From positions 1 to 15,931 of the forward strand of contig JAGBRZ010000179.1 in assembly GCA_017632155.1 (NCBI GenBank): a stretch of 15,931 bases of DNA. Reading direction: 5' to 3'. Both the position numbers and the translations under genes were made by a program. The notes below the pieces were generated by a model. The model did not search any database and was not told where the DNA came from. It saw nothing but the letters and a program-made list of their open reading frames with translations. Source of the DNA: Clostridia bacterium. Lineage in GTDB: Bacteria > Bacillota_A > Clostridia > Oscillospirales > CAG-272. Positions 7,293 to 15,223 of the stretch are shown piece by piece. The first letter of the stretch is position 1. Every line of letters begins with the position of its first letter.

Positions 7293-7295
7293 ACA

Positions 7296-7562
7296 ATGGC
7301 AAACGCTCGCATCGTTTTCAACTCGGCGGGGTTCCGTCAGATCTTACTGTCCGAAGGTTGTCACGATCTCGTGCAGCAGACCGCGGAGGAAATCAAGACA
7401 AGGGCAGACGCTAATAACACCCGAGGCGGTGAAGGGTTCAGATCCAGCACCGAAGTCGGTAACTATGGCGGAGGCCGATGGGTTGGTTTTGTCAGCACGA
7501 CCGACAAGAACAGTATGATCGCAGAATCAGAAGACAAAGCACTCACGAGGGCCATAACATGA
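7296..7562 (+). CDS. Short neck protein, HK97 gp10-like
   Basis: An 88-residue protein starting MANARIVFNSAGFRQILLS, with a helical N-terminal half containing LVQQTAEEIKTRAD and a Gly/Arg-rich middle (YGGGRWVGFVST). This recalls small gp10-type tail-completion or minor head-tail proteins, which have an alpha helix, then a beta hairpin, and a final helix near NSMIAESEDKALTRAI. It is shorter than most gp10 proteins. GGGAGG (7282-7287) is 8 bases before the ATG. Its stop overlaps the next gene's start (ATGA), implying translational coupling with the tail terminator. The family call is tentative; a neck or tail-completion role follows mainly from position. Confidence 0.62.
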   Translation: MANARIVFNSAGFRQILLSEGCHDLVQQTAEEIKTRADANNTRGGEGFRSSTEVGNYGGGRWVGFVSTTDKNSMIAESEDKALTRAIT

Positions 7563-7954
7563 ACATTTTAAGACCTTACGACATCGAGGAGCAGATAAGG
7601 CTCGCACTCTCGGAGTATTTCACGGTTTACGTGAGACCACTCCCGAAGACGTACCCGCTCCCGTGCCTGCTCATTACGGCAGTCGGTGGAAGAACATCCG
7701 AAACGATTGACACGTTTACGGTGACACTCGACGCGAGAGCTGAGACGGATGCCGATGCGTATGAACTTATCAGCAACGCCCTCGGCGTTCTGGAAGTGCA
7801 GGCGAGCAACCAAGTCGGCGCCCTTCGAAACGTAATTATTAACAGTCTGGCAAGGTGGGGAAGTGATCCCGTGCGCCCGGACTTGAAACTTTGCACGGCT
7901 ACCGTTCTGGTAACGGCACACCGTGAAGCGCACGAAATTCCCGAGGAATCTTAA
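7559..7954 (+). CDS. Tail terminator (tail completion) protein
   Basis: 131 residues; predicted ring that caps the tail tube and sets the head-tail joint (lambda gpU / SPP1 gp17-like role). The start at 7559 is chosen because it forms an ATGA overlap with the preceding gene; the open frame continues upstream to an ATG at 7478, but that lies wholly inside the preceding gene. Features include YDIEEQIRLALSEYF, a beta strand LPCLLITAVGG, a TIDTFTVTLDARAETDADAY strand-helix segment and an Arg-containing C-terminal strand (LCTATVLVTAHREAH), the alpha/beta order usual for this family. It stands immediately before the tail tube gene, as expected. Confidence 0.72.
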   Translation: MNILRPYDIEEQIRLALSEYFTVYVRPLPKTYPLPCLLITAVGGRTSETIDTFTVTLDARAETDADAYELISNALGVLEVQASNQVGALRNVIINSLARWGSDPVRPDLKLCTATVLVTAHREAHEIPEES

Positions 7955-7975
7955 TACTTTAGGAGGTTAATGCTT

Positions 7976-8533
7976 ATGGCATCTAACAATGTAAATCTGG
8001 GCATCGGTCTCGCGACTGGTATGTTTTACACAGCGCCCGCAGGCACAGCTCTCCCCGCTTATCCTTCCGACTCCACAGGACTCTCATCGTGGTCCGAAGT
8101 CGGTGCGGTAACGGCTGACGGTATCACATGGAGCACAGGCAAGGACTCTGATCCGCTCCGTAACTGGGCGAAGGAAGTCGAGAGACTTATCGCATCCGAT
8201 GAGGGCGGAACCGTACAGGCTCCCCTCATGTATACAACGCAGAAGACACTCGAGACCATTTTCGGCGCTTCCAACGTCGCAGTAAGCGCAGCAGACTCCA
8301 ACCACGGCGCACTCGTTTCCGTTAATGTCGCTCCCGGTGTTTCCGCATCACCTGCAGGCTTCCTTTTCATTATGAAGGATGGCGATGACATGATGATGCT
8401 CGGCACATCAAAGGGAATCGTTAGAGACGTTGAGGATCTCAGCTTCGCACCTACTGAAGCGATCACATGGACCGCTACAATCGAGGCCGCAAGCTGGACA
8501 TTTATGAAGGATGACGGACAGGTCACATCTTAA
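7976..8533 (+). CDS. Major tail protein (tail tube)
   Basis: Tail tube subunit, 185 residues, just upstream of the tail chaperones. AGGAGGT (7961-7967) is 8 bases before the ATG at 7976 but only 2 before the ATG at 7970, so 7976 is chosen. The N-terminal region NVNLGIGLATGMFYTAPAGT and the strand-rich middle (SWSEVGAVTADGITWSTG) match the tube proteins common in Gram-positive siphophages, with an extended beta-sandwich and a long loop rich in small residues. The C-terminal part has WTATIEAASWTFM, a typical final strand. Codon choice resembles the capsid gene, as expected for another abundant protein. Only a weak hairpin follows the stop. Confidence 0.85.
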   Translation: MASNNVNLGIGLATGMFYTAPAGTALPAYPSDSTGLSSWSEVGAVTADGITWSTGKDSDPLRNWAKEVERLIASDEGGTVQAPLMYTTQKTLETIFGASNVAVSAADSNHGALVSVNVAPGVSASPAGFLFIMKDGDDMMMLGTSKGIVRDVEDLSFAPTEAITWTATIEAASWTFMKDDGQVTS

Positions 8534-8557
8534 TTTTAGTTTTTCGGAGGTTATACC

Positions 8558-8827
8558 ATGCCTAACACTTTGAAACTCGAACGCAACAAAAGGGAAGTCC
8601 TCGAAGTAGAGATCGAGGGCGAAATCTACAAGATACCGCTCGGCACAGAGCTCAAGCGTAAAGAGCTCGCAGGTATGAAAAAAGAGGAGAACGTCATGAA
8701 GTTCTTCGAGAAGTATCTCGGCAAGGAACTCATGGATGACCTCACAGTCGGGGAGCTCAAGCAGATCATCAACGCATGGAGCGAAGCGACACAGAAGGCG
8801 AGCGGTGTGAGTCTGGGGGAATCATAA
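8558..8827 (+). CDS. Tail assembly chaperone, G form
   Basis: Short in-frame form of the tail assembly chaperone, 89 residues, which coats the tape measure during tail assembly but is absent from the virion. CGGAGG (8545-8550) is 7 bases upstream. It is a charged alpha/beta protein (IEGEIYKIPLGTELKRKEL, then helices MKKEENVMKFFEKYLG and LTVGELKQIINAWSEA). The stop at 8825-8827 follows a run of five G at 8815-8819, where a fraction of ribosomes is predicted to shift to -1 and make the longer GT form. Its position between tail tube and tape measure is diagnostic, as in lambda G/T and its many relatives. Confidence 0.85.
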   Translation: MPNTLKLERNKREVLEVEIEGEIYKIPLGTELKRKELAGMKKEENVMKFFEKYLGKELMDDLTVGELKQIINAWSEATQKASGVSLGES

Positions 8828-8861
8828 GCCTCGCGGAGTTCTGTGAAGAACACGCTGAGGC
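8815..8861 (+). promoter_or_regulatory. Programmed -1 ribosomal frameshift signal
   Basis: GGGGGAA (8815-8821), read in the zero frame as G GGG GAA, allows the Gly tRNA on GGG to re-pair on GGG one base back. After a 6-base spacer holding the TAA stop comes a stem-loop at 8828-8861: GCCTC pairs with GAGGC, GCG with CGC (one bulged T), and GTTCT with AGAAC around a GTGA tetraloop, about 13 base pairs in all. The downstream frame is exactly -1 and has no start of its own with a ribosome binding site. A slip site, short spacer and stem are the classic layout; the A-site re-pairing (GAA on GGA) is imperfect. Confidence 0.75.
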
Positions 8862-9240
8862 ATTAGAGTATGACCTCATGACAAGGACATCATACCTTTT
8901 AGACGATGCAGGGGGAGCGCTACCGTGGCGCTCCCTCTATTCGTTCATTAAAAACTTGGGCGGTGACAGTGCTCTCGCCCGTGACCTCGGAAAGGCGACA
9001 GGCTGGGACCACACACTCAAAACGAACGAGATCCTCGCCGACATATATGACCTTCTGCAGGTAGTTAATGCGAACGTCATCAACTACGCAACTCACGGCA
9101 AGAAAAAAGCGAAAGTAACACCCTACCCGAGACCGGGAAGGGAAGACGATAAAAAGAAGCGCATCGGTTCGGGAGCCGTTCCTATTACCGACTTGCGCGA
9201 GTGGATAAGGAGGAAACAAGCACATGGCCGAAAAGATTGA
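8818..9240 (+). CDS. Tail assembly chaperone, T extension made by -1 frameshift
   Basis: This frame continues the G protein after the shift, giving a GT fusion of about 227 residues (8558-9240). After the slip the chain reads GGIISLAEFCEEHAEALEYD, then a helical region with DDAGGALPWRSLYSFIKNLG, GWDHTLKTNEILADIYDLLQ, and a basic, Pro-rich end PYPRPGREDDKKK. The RPG-type ending is familiar from T parts of Gram-positive phages. It is thought to bind the tape measure and recruit tube subunits. The only early ATG in frame, at 8776, lies inside the G gene and has no ribosome binding site, so independent translation is unlikely. The end overlaps the tape measure start by 17 bases. The exact slip codon is inferred. 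Confidence 0.8.
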   Translation, partial: GIISLAEFCEEHAEALEYDLMTRTSYLLDDAGGALPWRSLYSFIKNLGGDSALARDLGKATGWDHTLKTNEILADIYDLLQVVNANVINYATHGKKKAKVTPYPRPGREDDKKKRIGSGAVPITDLREWIRRKQAHGRKD

Positions 9241-11266
9241 GGTCGCACAGGCTTACGTCTCGATTATCCCGAGCATGGCAGGAAGCCAGTCGGAGATCAC
9301 AAAAGAACTCACAGGAGTCACGACATCGGCCTCCGAGAGTGCCGGAACAGAAGGCGGTAAAAAGTTCGGCGACACCTTCGCCAGTGCTCTCAAGACCACG
9401 GGCGCCGTAATAGGCGCAGCACTGACCGCAGCCACAGGCGCAGCGATCGCAACAGGTAAAGCGTTTATTGACGCTGCGAACGACGTTAGCGCTATGGGTG
9501 ACGCCATTGGCGACAACGCGGCGAAAATGATGCTGGACACGCAGAGCTATCAAGAGTGGGACTTTGTACTCCAGAGGGCAGGCAGTTCCATCGACTCGAT
9601 GAAGACCGCCATGAAGACGCTGGCAAATGCCGCAGTCTCCGGAAGTGATGCCTTCACTGCTCTCGGTATCTCGCAGGAACAGCTCGCGAGCATGAACCAA
9701 GCGGAATTGTTTGAGGCAACGGTCAAGGCTCTCCAGAACGTCACAGACGAACAGGAGCGCATGGCTCTCGCTTCTTCCTTACTTGGTAAGGGAGCCGTAG
9801 AGCTTGGCGGCATTTTTGCGATGACAAACGAGGAGCTCGATGAGTCAAAGCAAAAAATGTATGAACTGGGCGCCTATATGGATGAGGGAGCCATCGCCGC
9901 AAGCGACAACTACCAAGACACATTGATAGACGTGCAGGACTCACTCAAGGGCCTCAAAATTAGCATGATGAAGGACTTCCTCCCGGGCATAACTTCCGTT
10001 ATGACTGGCTTGTCGAAGGTCTTCAGCGGTAACGGTGGCATTGAGGAGATCAAGGAAGGCCTTGAGGGAGTGACGAGCAAGATCACAGAGCTCAGCCCTC
10101 AATTTTTCGCCATAGCGGAGGCCATAGTCACGGCCCTCCTCGCTGGTTTTGGGCCTATGCTTCCACAGGTGGTCACTTCAATCTTCAGCTTCATTAATCA
10201 AGCCCTTTTAACAGTGACGGGTATGACTCCCCAGCTACTTCCTGCAATCACGGCAGGAATACAGGGCATTATGTCGAGTTTGTTTGAATGTCTGCCTATT
10301 ATCATCCAGAGCCTTTTACAGCTCACGACTGACCTCGTAACGTGGTTATCAAGCCCCGAAAATATTGACGCATTTGTTAACGGTCTCATCCAGCTCGTGA
10401 CTATGGTCATAAACCAGATCAGTCTGGTCCTTCCGATAATATTGCCCGCTATCATCCGCATCGTAGGCGAGATTATCAACTGCCTTTTGGAGCCCTCAAA
10501 CGTTCAGATGCTCATAGGTGCGGTTCTGCAGCTCGCGGGTGCCGTATTTATGGCACTTGTCAACGCGGTCCCGGAACTCATTGATTTTATTGTCGGACTT
10601 TTCGGAAATATCGGCGCTTTGCTCATCGGTTTCATTGACAAAGGCAGTGACATCGTGGCCACGGGCATCGCTGCGGTGGTTAATTTCCTAAAAGGCATAG
10701 GCGAGAACATCAAGACAGGCGCGAGCACGGTCTGGAACGCAATCAAGAATACATTCTCGAACGGTATCAACGCAGTCAAGAATTTTGTAACAAACGGCCT
10801 CAATTCAGTAAAGGATAAATTCCATTCGATATTTGAGACAGTCAAGAACACGGTCAAGAGCGGCATCGACAAGGTCAAGAGCTTCTTTAATTTCCAGTGG
10901 TCACTCCCGAAGTTAAAGATGCCGCACTTCAACATTAGCGGAAAGTTCTCACTTGATCCTCCGAGCGTTCCGAGCTTTGGAATCGACTGGTATGCGAAGG
11001 CCATGAACGAGCCGATGATGCTCAACGGTGCGACCATCTTCGGAGAAAAAGACGGGAAGCTCCTCGGCGGTGGTGAAGTAGGCAGCGAGATCATCATCGG
11101 AACCGACAAGTTATTAAACATGATGAGGGATGCAGTCGGAACGGATGGCAGAGCCATCACGATCAACGTCTACGGAGCAGAAGGCCAAGACGTTAACGAT
11201 CTGGCTGACCGCATCGCTTACAAGCTCGAAGAAATGACACAGAGGAGGAGCGCGGTCTATGGCTGA
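9224..11266 (+). CDS. Tail tape measure protein
   Basis: Sets tail length and is ejected ahead of the DNA; at 680 residues it is short, implying a tail near 100 nm on the usual 0.15 nm per residue rule. The N-terminus KIEVAQAYVSIIPSMAGSQ and a Gly/Ala-rich segment (61-81) are common in tape measures of Clostridia phages. Residues about 295-490 form a long run of hydrophobic stretches that probably enter the host membrane. Residues about 500-555 are an amphipathic helical repeat with a roughly 11-residue rhythm (TVWNAIKNTF, NAVKNFVTNG, NSVKDKFHSI). The end has the GEVGSEIIIGTDKLLNMM motif typical of this family. AAGGAGG (9207-9213) supports the ATG, which overlaps the chaperone T frame. Confidence 0.92.
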   Translation: MAEKIEVAQAYVSIIPSMAGSQSEITKELTGVTTSASESAGTEGGKKFGDTFASALKTTGAVIGAALTAATGAAIATGKAFIDAANDVSAMGDAIGDNAAKMMLDTQSYQEWDFVLQRAGSSIDSMKTAMKTLANAAVSGSDAFTALGISQEQLASMNQAELFEATVKALQNVTDEQERMALASSLLGKGAVELGGIFAMTNEELDESKQKMYELGAYMDEGAIAASDNYQDTLIDVQDSLKGLKISMMKDFLPGITSVMTGLSKVFSGNGGIEEIKEGLEGVTSKITELSPQFFAIAEAIVTALLAGFGPMLPQVVTSIFSFINQALLTVTGMTPQLLPAITAGIQGIMSSLFECLPIIIQSLLQLTTDLVTWLSSPENIDAFVNGLIQLVTMVINQISLVLPIILPAIIRIVGEIINCLLEPSNVQMLIGAVLQLAGAVFMALVNAVPELIDFIVGLFGNIGALLIGFIDKGSDIVATGIAAVVNFLKGIGENIKTGASTVWNAIKNTFSNGINAVKNFVTNGLNSVKDKFHSIFETVKNTVKSGIDKVKSFFNFQWSLPKLKMPHFNISGKFSLDPPSVPSFGIDWYAKAMNEPMMLNGATIFGEKDGKLLGGGEVGSEIIIGTDKLLNMMRDAVGTDGRAITINVYGAEGQDVNDLADRIAYKLEEMTQRRSAVYG

Positions 11267-12002
11267 GTTATTTAACGAGATTACTAACAGGCAGGGCCTT
11301 TTAGTATATGGGGGCGAAGCCTCGAGCGACTTCGGCATGGTAATCGCCGAGGCTCCGACCTTCGAACGATCAACACGCAAACAGGAAGTTTTTAACATAC
11401 CGGGAAGGAATGGCTCCGTCATCATCCAGCAGGATGCTTGGAATGACGTGACACGTTCCTATAAGGTATGGCTCACGAAGACAGGCGAGGAGGATCTCGC
11501 CACTTCGGTCGATGCACTTCTGGGATGGCTCAATTCAAAAAGAGGCTATCAGAGACTCGAGGACAACTTCGAGCCCAACGTCTTCCGCTTGGCTTATTAC
11601 TCGGGCGGTTCAAACTTTGAGAATCACCTCACGCAGTACGGAAACGGCACTTTAACGTTTACCTGCAGAGCTGAGCGCTTTTATAAGGATGCAGAGCACC
11701 CGATAGAAGTCACCAACGGGGACAAACTGAACAACCCGACAAGGTACACATCCAAGCCCCTCATTCACATCGAGGGAACCGGAGCGGTGACGATAGCGTT
11801 CGGTGGTGCCACGATGAGCGCCACGCTCGCGGACTACATCAACATAGATTGCGAGACTATGAACGCTTACAGACTCCCCGCGGAAAACATGAACAACAAC
11901 ATAAGCGGAACATTCCCGACACTGCTCCCCGGCATTAACACGATCGGCATAACTGGAACAGTCACAAAGGTCGAGATCACTCCGCGATATTTTACCGTGT
12001 GA
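11259..12002 (+). CDS. Distal tail protein (Dit), siphovirus tail family
   Basis: Baseplate hub ring that joins the tube end to the tail-associated protein and fibres; 247 residues, a usual length. The N-terminal belt domain has SSDFGMVIAEAPTFERSTRK followed by VFNIPGRNGSVI, where the PGRNG turn is a hallmark. The C-terminal part is a beta-sandwich (TSKPLIHIEGTGAVTIAFGG) ending TVTKVEITPRYF, matching the galectin-like domain of this family. Its start overlaps the tape measure stop by 8 bases with AGAGGAGGAG upstream, and the tail-associated gene follows after 12 bases, giving the standard order. Confidence 0.88.
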   Translation: MAELFNEITNRQGLLVYGGEASSDFGMVIAEAPTFERSTRKQEVFNIPGRNGSVIIQQDAWNDVTRSYKVWLTKTGEEDLATSVDALLGWLNSKRGYQRLEDNFEPNVFRLAYYSGGSNFENHLTQYGNGTLTFTCRAERFYKDAEHPIEVTNGDKLNNPTRYTSKPLIHIEGTGAVTIAFGGATMSATLADYINIDCETMNAYRLPAENMNNNISGTFPTLLPGINTIGITGTVTKVEITPRYFTV

Positions 12003-12014
12003 GGTTTATACAAC

Positions 12015-14027
12015 ATGATCCCGATTTTATACCAGACAATCACAGAGGGAACGGTCCCGACCGACTACGGTCTGGGATCGCTCACCGACTGCCTCAAGGC
12101 TGAAGTCAAAGAAGAACGTAATGGCATTTATGAGTTAACGCTTGAGTATGCAGCCGAAGGCATCCATGCCGAGGACATCCAGCCGAACAGGTTTATCAAG
12201 GTTAAACCGAACGCAACGGACAACCCTCAGCTTTTAAGGATCTACAAAGTAGGCAAGGCTATCAATGGCCGTTTTGAGATCCTCGCCAGACATATCGGTT
12301 ATGATCTGAGCGGTAAGGTCATCACAGGCGGCTCTGCTGGCTCCTGTGTTGAGGCCTGTGCGCTTCTCCAGAGCAAGGCGGGTAATTTTACCATTAACAC
12401 CGACAAGACCGTCAGCGCCCCCTTCAGCGTGTCAGAACCGTCAAGCGTTCGCTCGTGGTTCGGAGGTAAACAGGGGAGCCTTTTGGATGTTTACGGCGGC
12501 GAGTGGAAATATGACAACTACACCGCAAGCCTTTTGCAGTCCAGAGGAACAGACCGCGGAGTTTATATAAGATACGGGAAGAACCTCACAGAGTTAAATC
12601 AAGACGTAAGCATCGAGAACCTTGCCACTGGCATCGTTCCGTTCTTCATTGACACGAACGGGAACAAGACAGTAGGCACGAAGGTAAGCACCGGGCTCGT
12701 TTTAGACGTAGACCGTGACCTTGCCATCGACTTCTCGCAAGACGTAGATCCAGAGAGTTCGACACCGATCGCCACCCAGCTCGCCAACCTTGCGAACAGA
12801 TACATCGCAAACAATGACCTCACGAACGTCTTCAATAACATCACATTAAATTTTGTGCAGCTCGAAGGCTTAACGGAGCGCGTGGATCTGTGTGACACGG
12901 TCCATATTGTTTATGAGCCTTTAGGAATCACCGCAACGGCCAAGTGCATCGCTACGGTCTGGGATGTTTTGAATGAGAGATACATACAGACCACTTTCGG
13001 AAGTGCGAAGACAAACATCGCCGACACGATAGCAACACAGGCGAAGGAAGTCTCACAGGTTCCGAGCAAGTCCTTTATGAATGAAGCGATCACCAGAGCG
13101 ACGGAACTCATAACGGGAAACTTGGGCGGTTATGTCATCCTTCACGATGCAGACGGAGACGGAAAACCCGACGAGATCCTCATAATGAACACAGAAGACC
13201 CGGCAACAGCGACGGAAGTATGGCGCTGGAACAAGTCGGGCCTCGCATATGGAAATTCTTACTCGGGACCGTTCAGCAAGTTAGCGCTCACTTCCGACGG
13301 GCAGATCGTGGCGACCGCTATCACGAGCGGAACACTTAACGCGGACCTCATCAAAGCGGGAACGATAAGCGACACACAGGGCAACTCCTCGATAAATATG
13401 ACAAACGGGCAGGCGACCCTTTACCAGTTAAAAGCGAAGGGCAACTTCACTCTCGTTGACAGCAGCGACAATATAAGGGCTTATTTATCACATACAGTTA
13501 GTGACGGTAGCATCCTCGCATTGAGGAAGAACAGCGACACTAATATTTGTGCAATGTGGACCGGTACAAACGGCGGACAATTTTATCTTTATAACACAGC
13601 CGGGGACCCTCGCGTGCGCTTATTTGTCGGAAATTCAAACGCGGGAATTTTATATCTAATAAATTCAAGCGACACGGCGACAATTACGGAAGACGCCAGC
13701 AGCGGCAATATAACTTGCGTCTCATTGACACAGACATCCAGCCGAAAAGTTAAGGACAACATCAAGCCGATAGAAGACTCGGAGAAGATCCTCGAGCTCG
13801 ATGCGGTCAGTTTCGACTATAAGAACAAAGAACAGGGAACAGACAAGCGCGGTTTTATTGCTGAAGACGTTGCGAAGGTCCTCCCGAACCTTGTCACTCC
13901 AGAAGGCGAGACCAGTCCCGCCACGCTGGACTATGTCGGCATGATCCCGTACCTGCAGGACATCATCAAAAAGCAAGAGAAGCGCATCGCAGCGCTCGAA
14001 GAAAAAATCAATAATTTAGGGGGTTAA
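12015..14027 (+). CDS. Tail-associated protein with C-terminal S74 autoprocessing chaperone
   Basis: 670 residues. Residues 1 to about 340 resemble the gp27/Tal-type hub of Gram-positive phages (prophage endopeptidase tail family), with IPILYQTITEG at the start and beta-rich domains. No clear catalytic peptidase motif is visible, so this part may be structural. A linker at about 370-450 contains DADGDGKPDEILIMN (378-392), an Asp-rich Ca-binding-like loop, then VWRWNKSGLAYGNSYSGPF, familiar from Clostridia phage tails. The C-terminal 100 residues are a peptidase S74 intramolecular chaperone: SSRKVKDNI with Ser575 and Lys580 spaced by five as in the autocleavage dyad, FIAEDVAKVLP and a final coiled coil. 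The domain should trimerise the fibre and cut itself off before Ser575. GAGGT is 9 bases before the ATG. Confidence 0.88.
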   Translation: MIPILYQTITEGTVPTDYGLGSLTDCLKAEVKEERNGIYELTLEYAAEGIHAEDIQPNRFIKVKPNATDNPQLLRIYKVGKAINGRFEILARHIGYDLSGKVITGGSAGSCVEACALLQSKAGNFTINTDKTVSAPFSVSEPSSVRSWFGGKQGSLLDVYGGEWKYDNYTASLLQSRGTDRGVYIRYGKNLTELNQDVSIENLATGIVPFFIDTNGNKTVGTKVSTGLVLDVDRDLAIDFSQDVDPESSTPIATQLANLANRYIANNDLTNVFNNITLNFVQLEGLTERVDLCDTVHIVYEPLGITATAKCIATVWDVLNERYIQTTFGSAKTNIADTIATQAKEVSQVPSKSFMNEAITRATELITGNLGGYVILHDADGDGKPDEILIMNTEDPATATEVWRWNKSGLAYGNSYSGPFSKLALTSDGQIVATAITSGTLNADLIKAGTISDTQGNSSINMTNGQATLYQLKAKGNFTLVDSSDNIRAYLSHTVSDGSILALRKNSDTNICAMWTGTNGGQFYLYNTAGDPRVRLFVGNSNAGILYLINSSDTATITEDASSGNITCVSLTQTSSRKVKDNIKPIEDSEKILELDAVSFDYKNKEQGTDKRGFIAEDVAKVLPNLVTPEGETSPATLDYVGMIPYLQDIIKKQEKRIAALEEKINNLGG

Positions 14028-14030
14028 AAC

Positions 14031-15212
14031 ATGGAGACCATAAACTTAAACCTCATACCGACAGGAGCGCGCCCGGTGCTCCACGCTTCCCAGTATGACA
14101 AGGGCAGACAGTTCCGCGCCAACCTTTTTGATGGTTCCGCAGTTTACACACTGACAGGAGCGGAGACGTTGAGCATCGCGGTAAGGAAGCCAGACGGTCA
14201 CGTCGTTACGGAAGGAATCACCAACACCAGCGACTCCTATGTAATCATCGAGACCACGGAGCAAATGACCGCGTGCGCAGGTGATAGCTTCGCAGAAGTC
14301 AAGATTGAAGAAGGCGGTGACCTTCTCGGCACGCTTAACCTCATCCTTGCAGTAGAGCAGAGCCCCGAGGCTGGAGGCGATCCCTCCGAGAGTTTTATCT
14401 ACAACCTTGAGACGCAGATCGCGGATGCAGTCGCTGACCAATATGACAGCAACGCCGTAATATTTGACGCAGCGCCAACGGCTGGGCACGGCGTAGGCTA
14501 TGCCGTAACATCCGAGGGCGTTTTGGCAGCGATACCGACAGACCTTGACGACTTGAACGACGTAGAAACCACAGCCCCAGCACAGGGCGAAGCGTTAGTC
14601 TGGGACGGTACAAAATGGGTAAACGGCACAGTTTCCACAGTTGGCAACCTTGACGACTTGTCAGACGTTGACACGACAGGCAAACAGGAAGGCGACAGTT
14701 TGCGTTATATCGGCGGTGAGTGGAAGGCAAAGCCGACCACAGTCGAAATGACACAGGCGGAGTATGACGCAATCGTAGACTTCACCCCATACGCAAACAC
14801 GCATATAGTCATAACAGACGCACCTAACCTAAACCCAACCGCAAGCGACATTGAATATTCAAGCGGTGTTAGTGTTGCTGACGAATTGACAAGCCTTGAC
14901 ACTGCGTTAGGCGGTAAGGCTAAAAAGACTTGGACTACGCTTGGCACGATAACGGAAGGCGGAACCGCTTTGAACATTTCGGGTTATTCTGAATTGCTTA
15001 TTTACCCGAAAATCAACGGCACTACATATTTTAATACTTACGTTGTTGACGTTGCGGAGTTTTCAAACACAAACGTAATTCACTTCTCAATCTATCAAGA
15101 CAGTACGCATAGTTATATGGGTGCTTTGGACTATTCAAGTAATACAATCAATTTGCGTAAAGTGTTAATTGAGGGTTGGACTAATTGCATTTGTATTGTT
15201 AAGGCAAGATAA
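14031..15212 (+). CDS. BppU-like baseplate/fibre protein
   Basis: 393 residues. Residues 1 to about 110 form a BppU N-terminal type beta-sandwich (INLNLIPTGARPVLHASQYD, ETLSIAVRKPDG, GTLNLILAVEQSPEA), which attaches upper baseplate proteins to Dit or Tal. A helical linker follows (SFIYNLETQIADAV), then two copies of an LDDL-DV-TT repeat (residues 172-199 and 207-234) of the kind found in phage shafts, and from about 270 a C-terminal domain likely to bind the host surface. AGGGGG at 14018-14023 precedes the ATG. GC falls from about 52% at 14641-14700 to 38% at 15001-15060, so the C-terminal domain has probably been swapped in. Host-binding is inference. Confidence 0.78.
   Translation: METINLNLIPTGARPVLHASQYDKGRQFRANLFDGSAVYTLTGAETLSIAVRKPDGHVVTEGITNTSDSYVIIETTEQMTACAGDSFAEVKIEEGGDLLGTLNLILAVEQSPEAGGDPSESFIYNLETQIADAVADQYDSNAVIFDAAPTAGHGVGYAVTSEGVLAAIPTDLDDLNDVETTAPAQGEALVWDGTKWVNGTVSTVGNLDDLSDVDTTGKQEGDSLRYIGGEWKAKPTTVEMTQAEYDAIVDFTPYANTHIVITDAPNLNPTASDIEYSSGVSVADELTSLDTALGGKAKKTWTTLGTITEGGTALNISGYSELLIYPKINGTTYFNTYVVDVAEFSNTNVIHFSIYQDSTHSYMGALDYSSNTINLRKVLIEGWTNCICIVKAR
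14544..14732 (+). repeat. Two-copy protein repeat in the baseplate gene
   Basis: Two 28-residue units with a period of 35 residues: LDDLNDVETTAPAQGEALVW then LDDLSDVDTTGKQEGDSLRY at their starts, both ending in a Trp-Lys pair region (TKWVNG and GEWKAK). The DNA of the two units also matches at ACGACTTG. Such units occur in phage tail fibres, where copy number can vary by slippage. Confidence 0.8.
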
Positions 15213-15223
15213 GGGGGTTTACA

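Noticed and set aside
7478..7558. Longer N-terminus for the tail terminator gene
   Set aside because: It lies wholly inside the preceding gene in another frame; the ATGA overlap at 7559 matches the pattern of other gene pairs here.
7970..7975. ATG at 7970 as tail tube start
   Set aside because: Only 2 bases from the AGGAGGT motif; the ATG at 7976 has an 8-base spacer.
8505..8545. Terminator after the tail tube gene
   Set aside because: The TGAC/GTCA stem is only four pairs and the T-rich stretch is interrupted.
8684..8698. Internal start in the G chaperone (GAGGAG then in-frame ATG at 8696)
   Set aside because: GAGGAG is simply two Glu codons, the match is weaker than the capsid case, and starting there would remove the N-terminal half of a small protein. 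It shows that such motifs can arise by chance.
8776..8817. Independent start for the second chaperone frame
   Set aside because: No ribosome binding site precedes this ATG, it lies within the G gene, and a slip site with stem-loop explains the -1 frame.
10504..11166. Long open frame on the minus strand opposite the tape measure
   Set aside because: No ribosome binding site, antisense to a well supported gene, and composition is the mirror of the hydrophobic tape measure codons.
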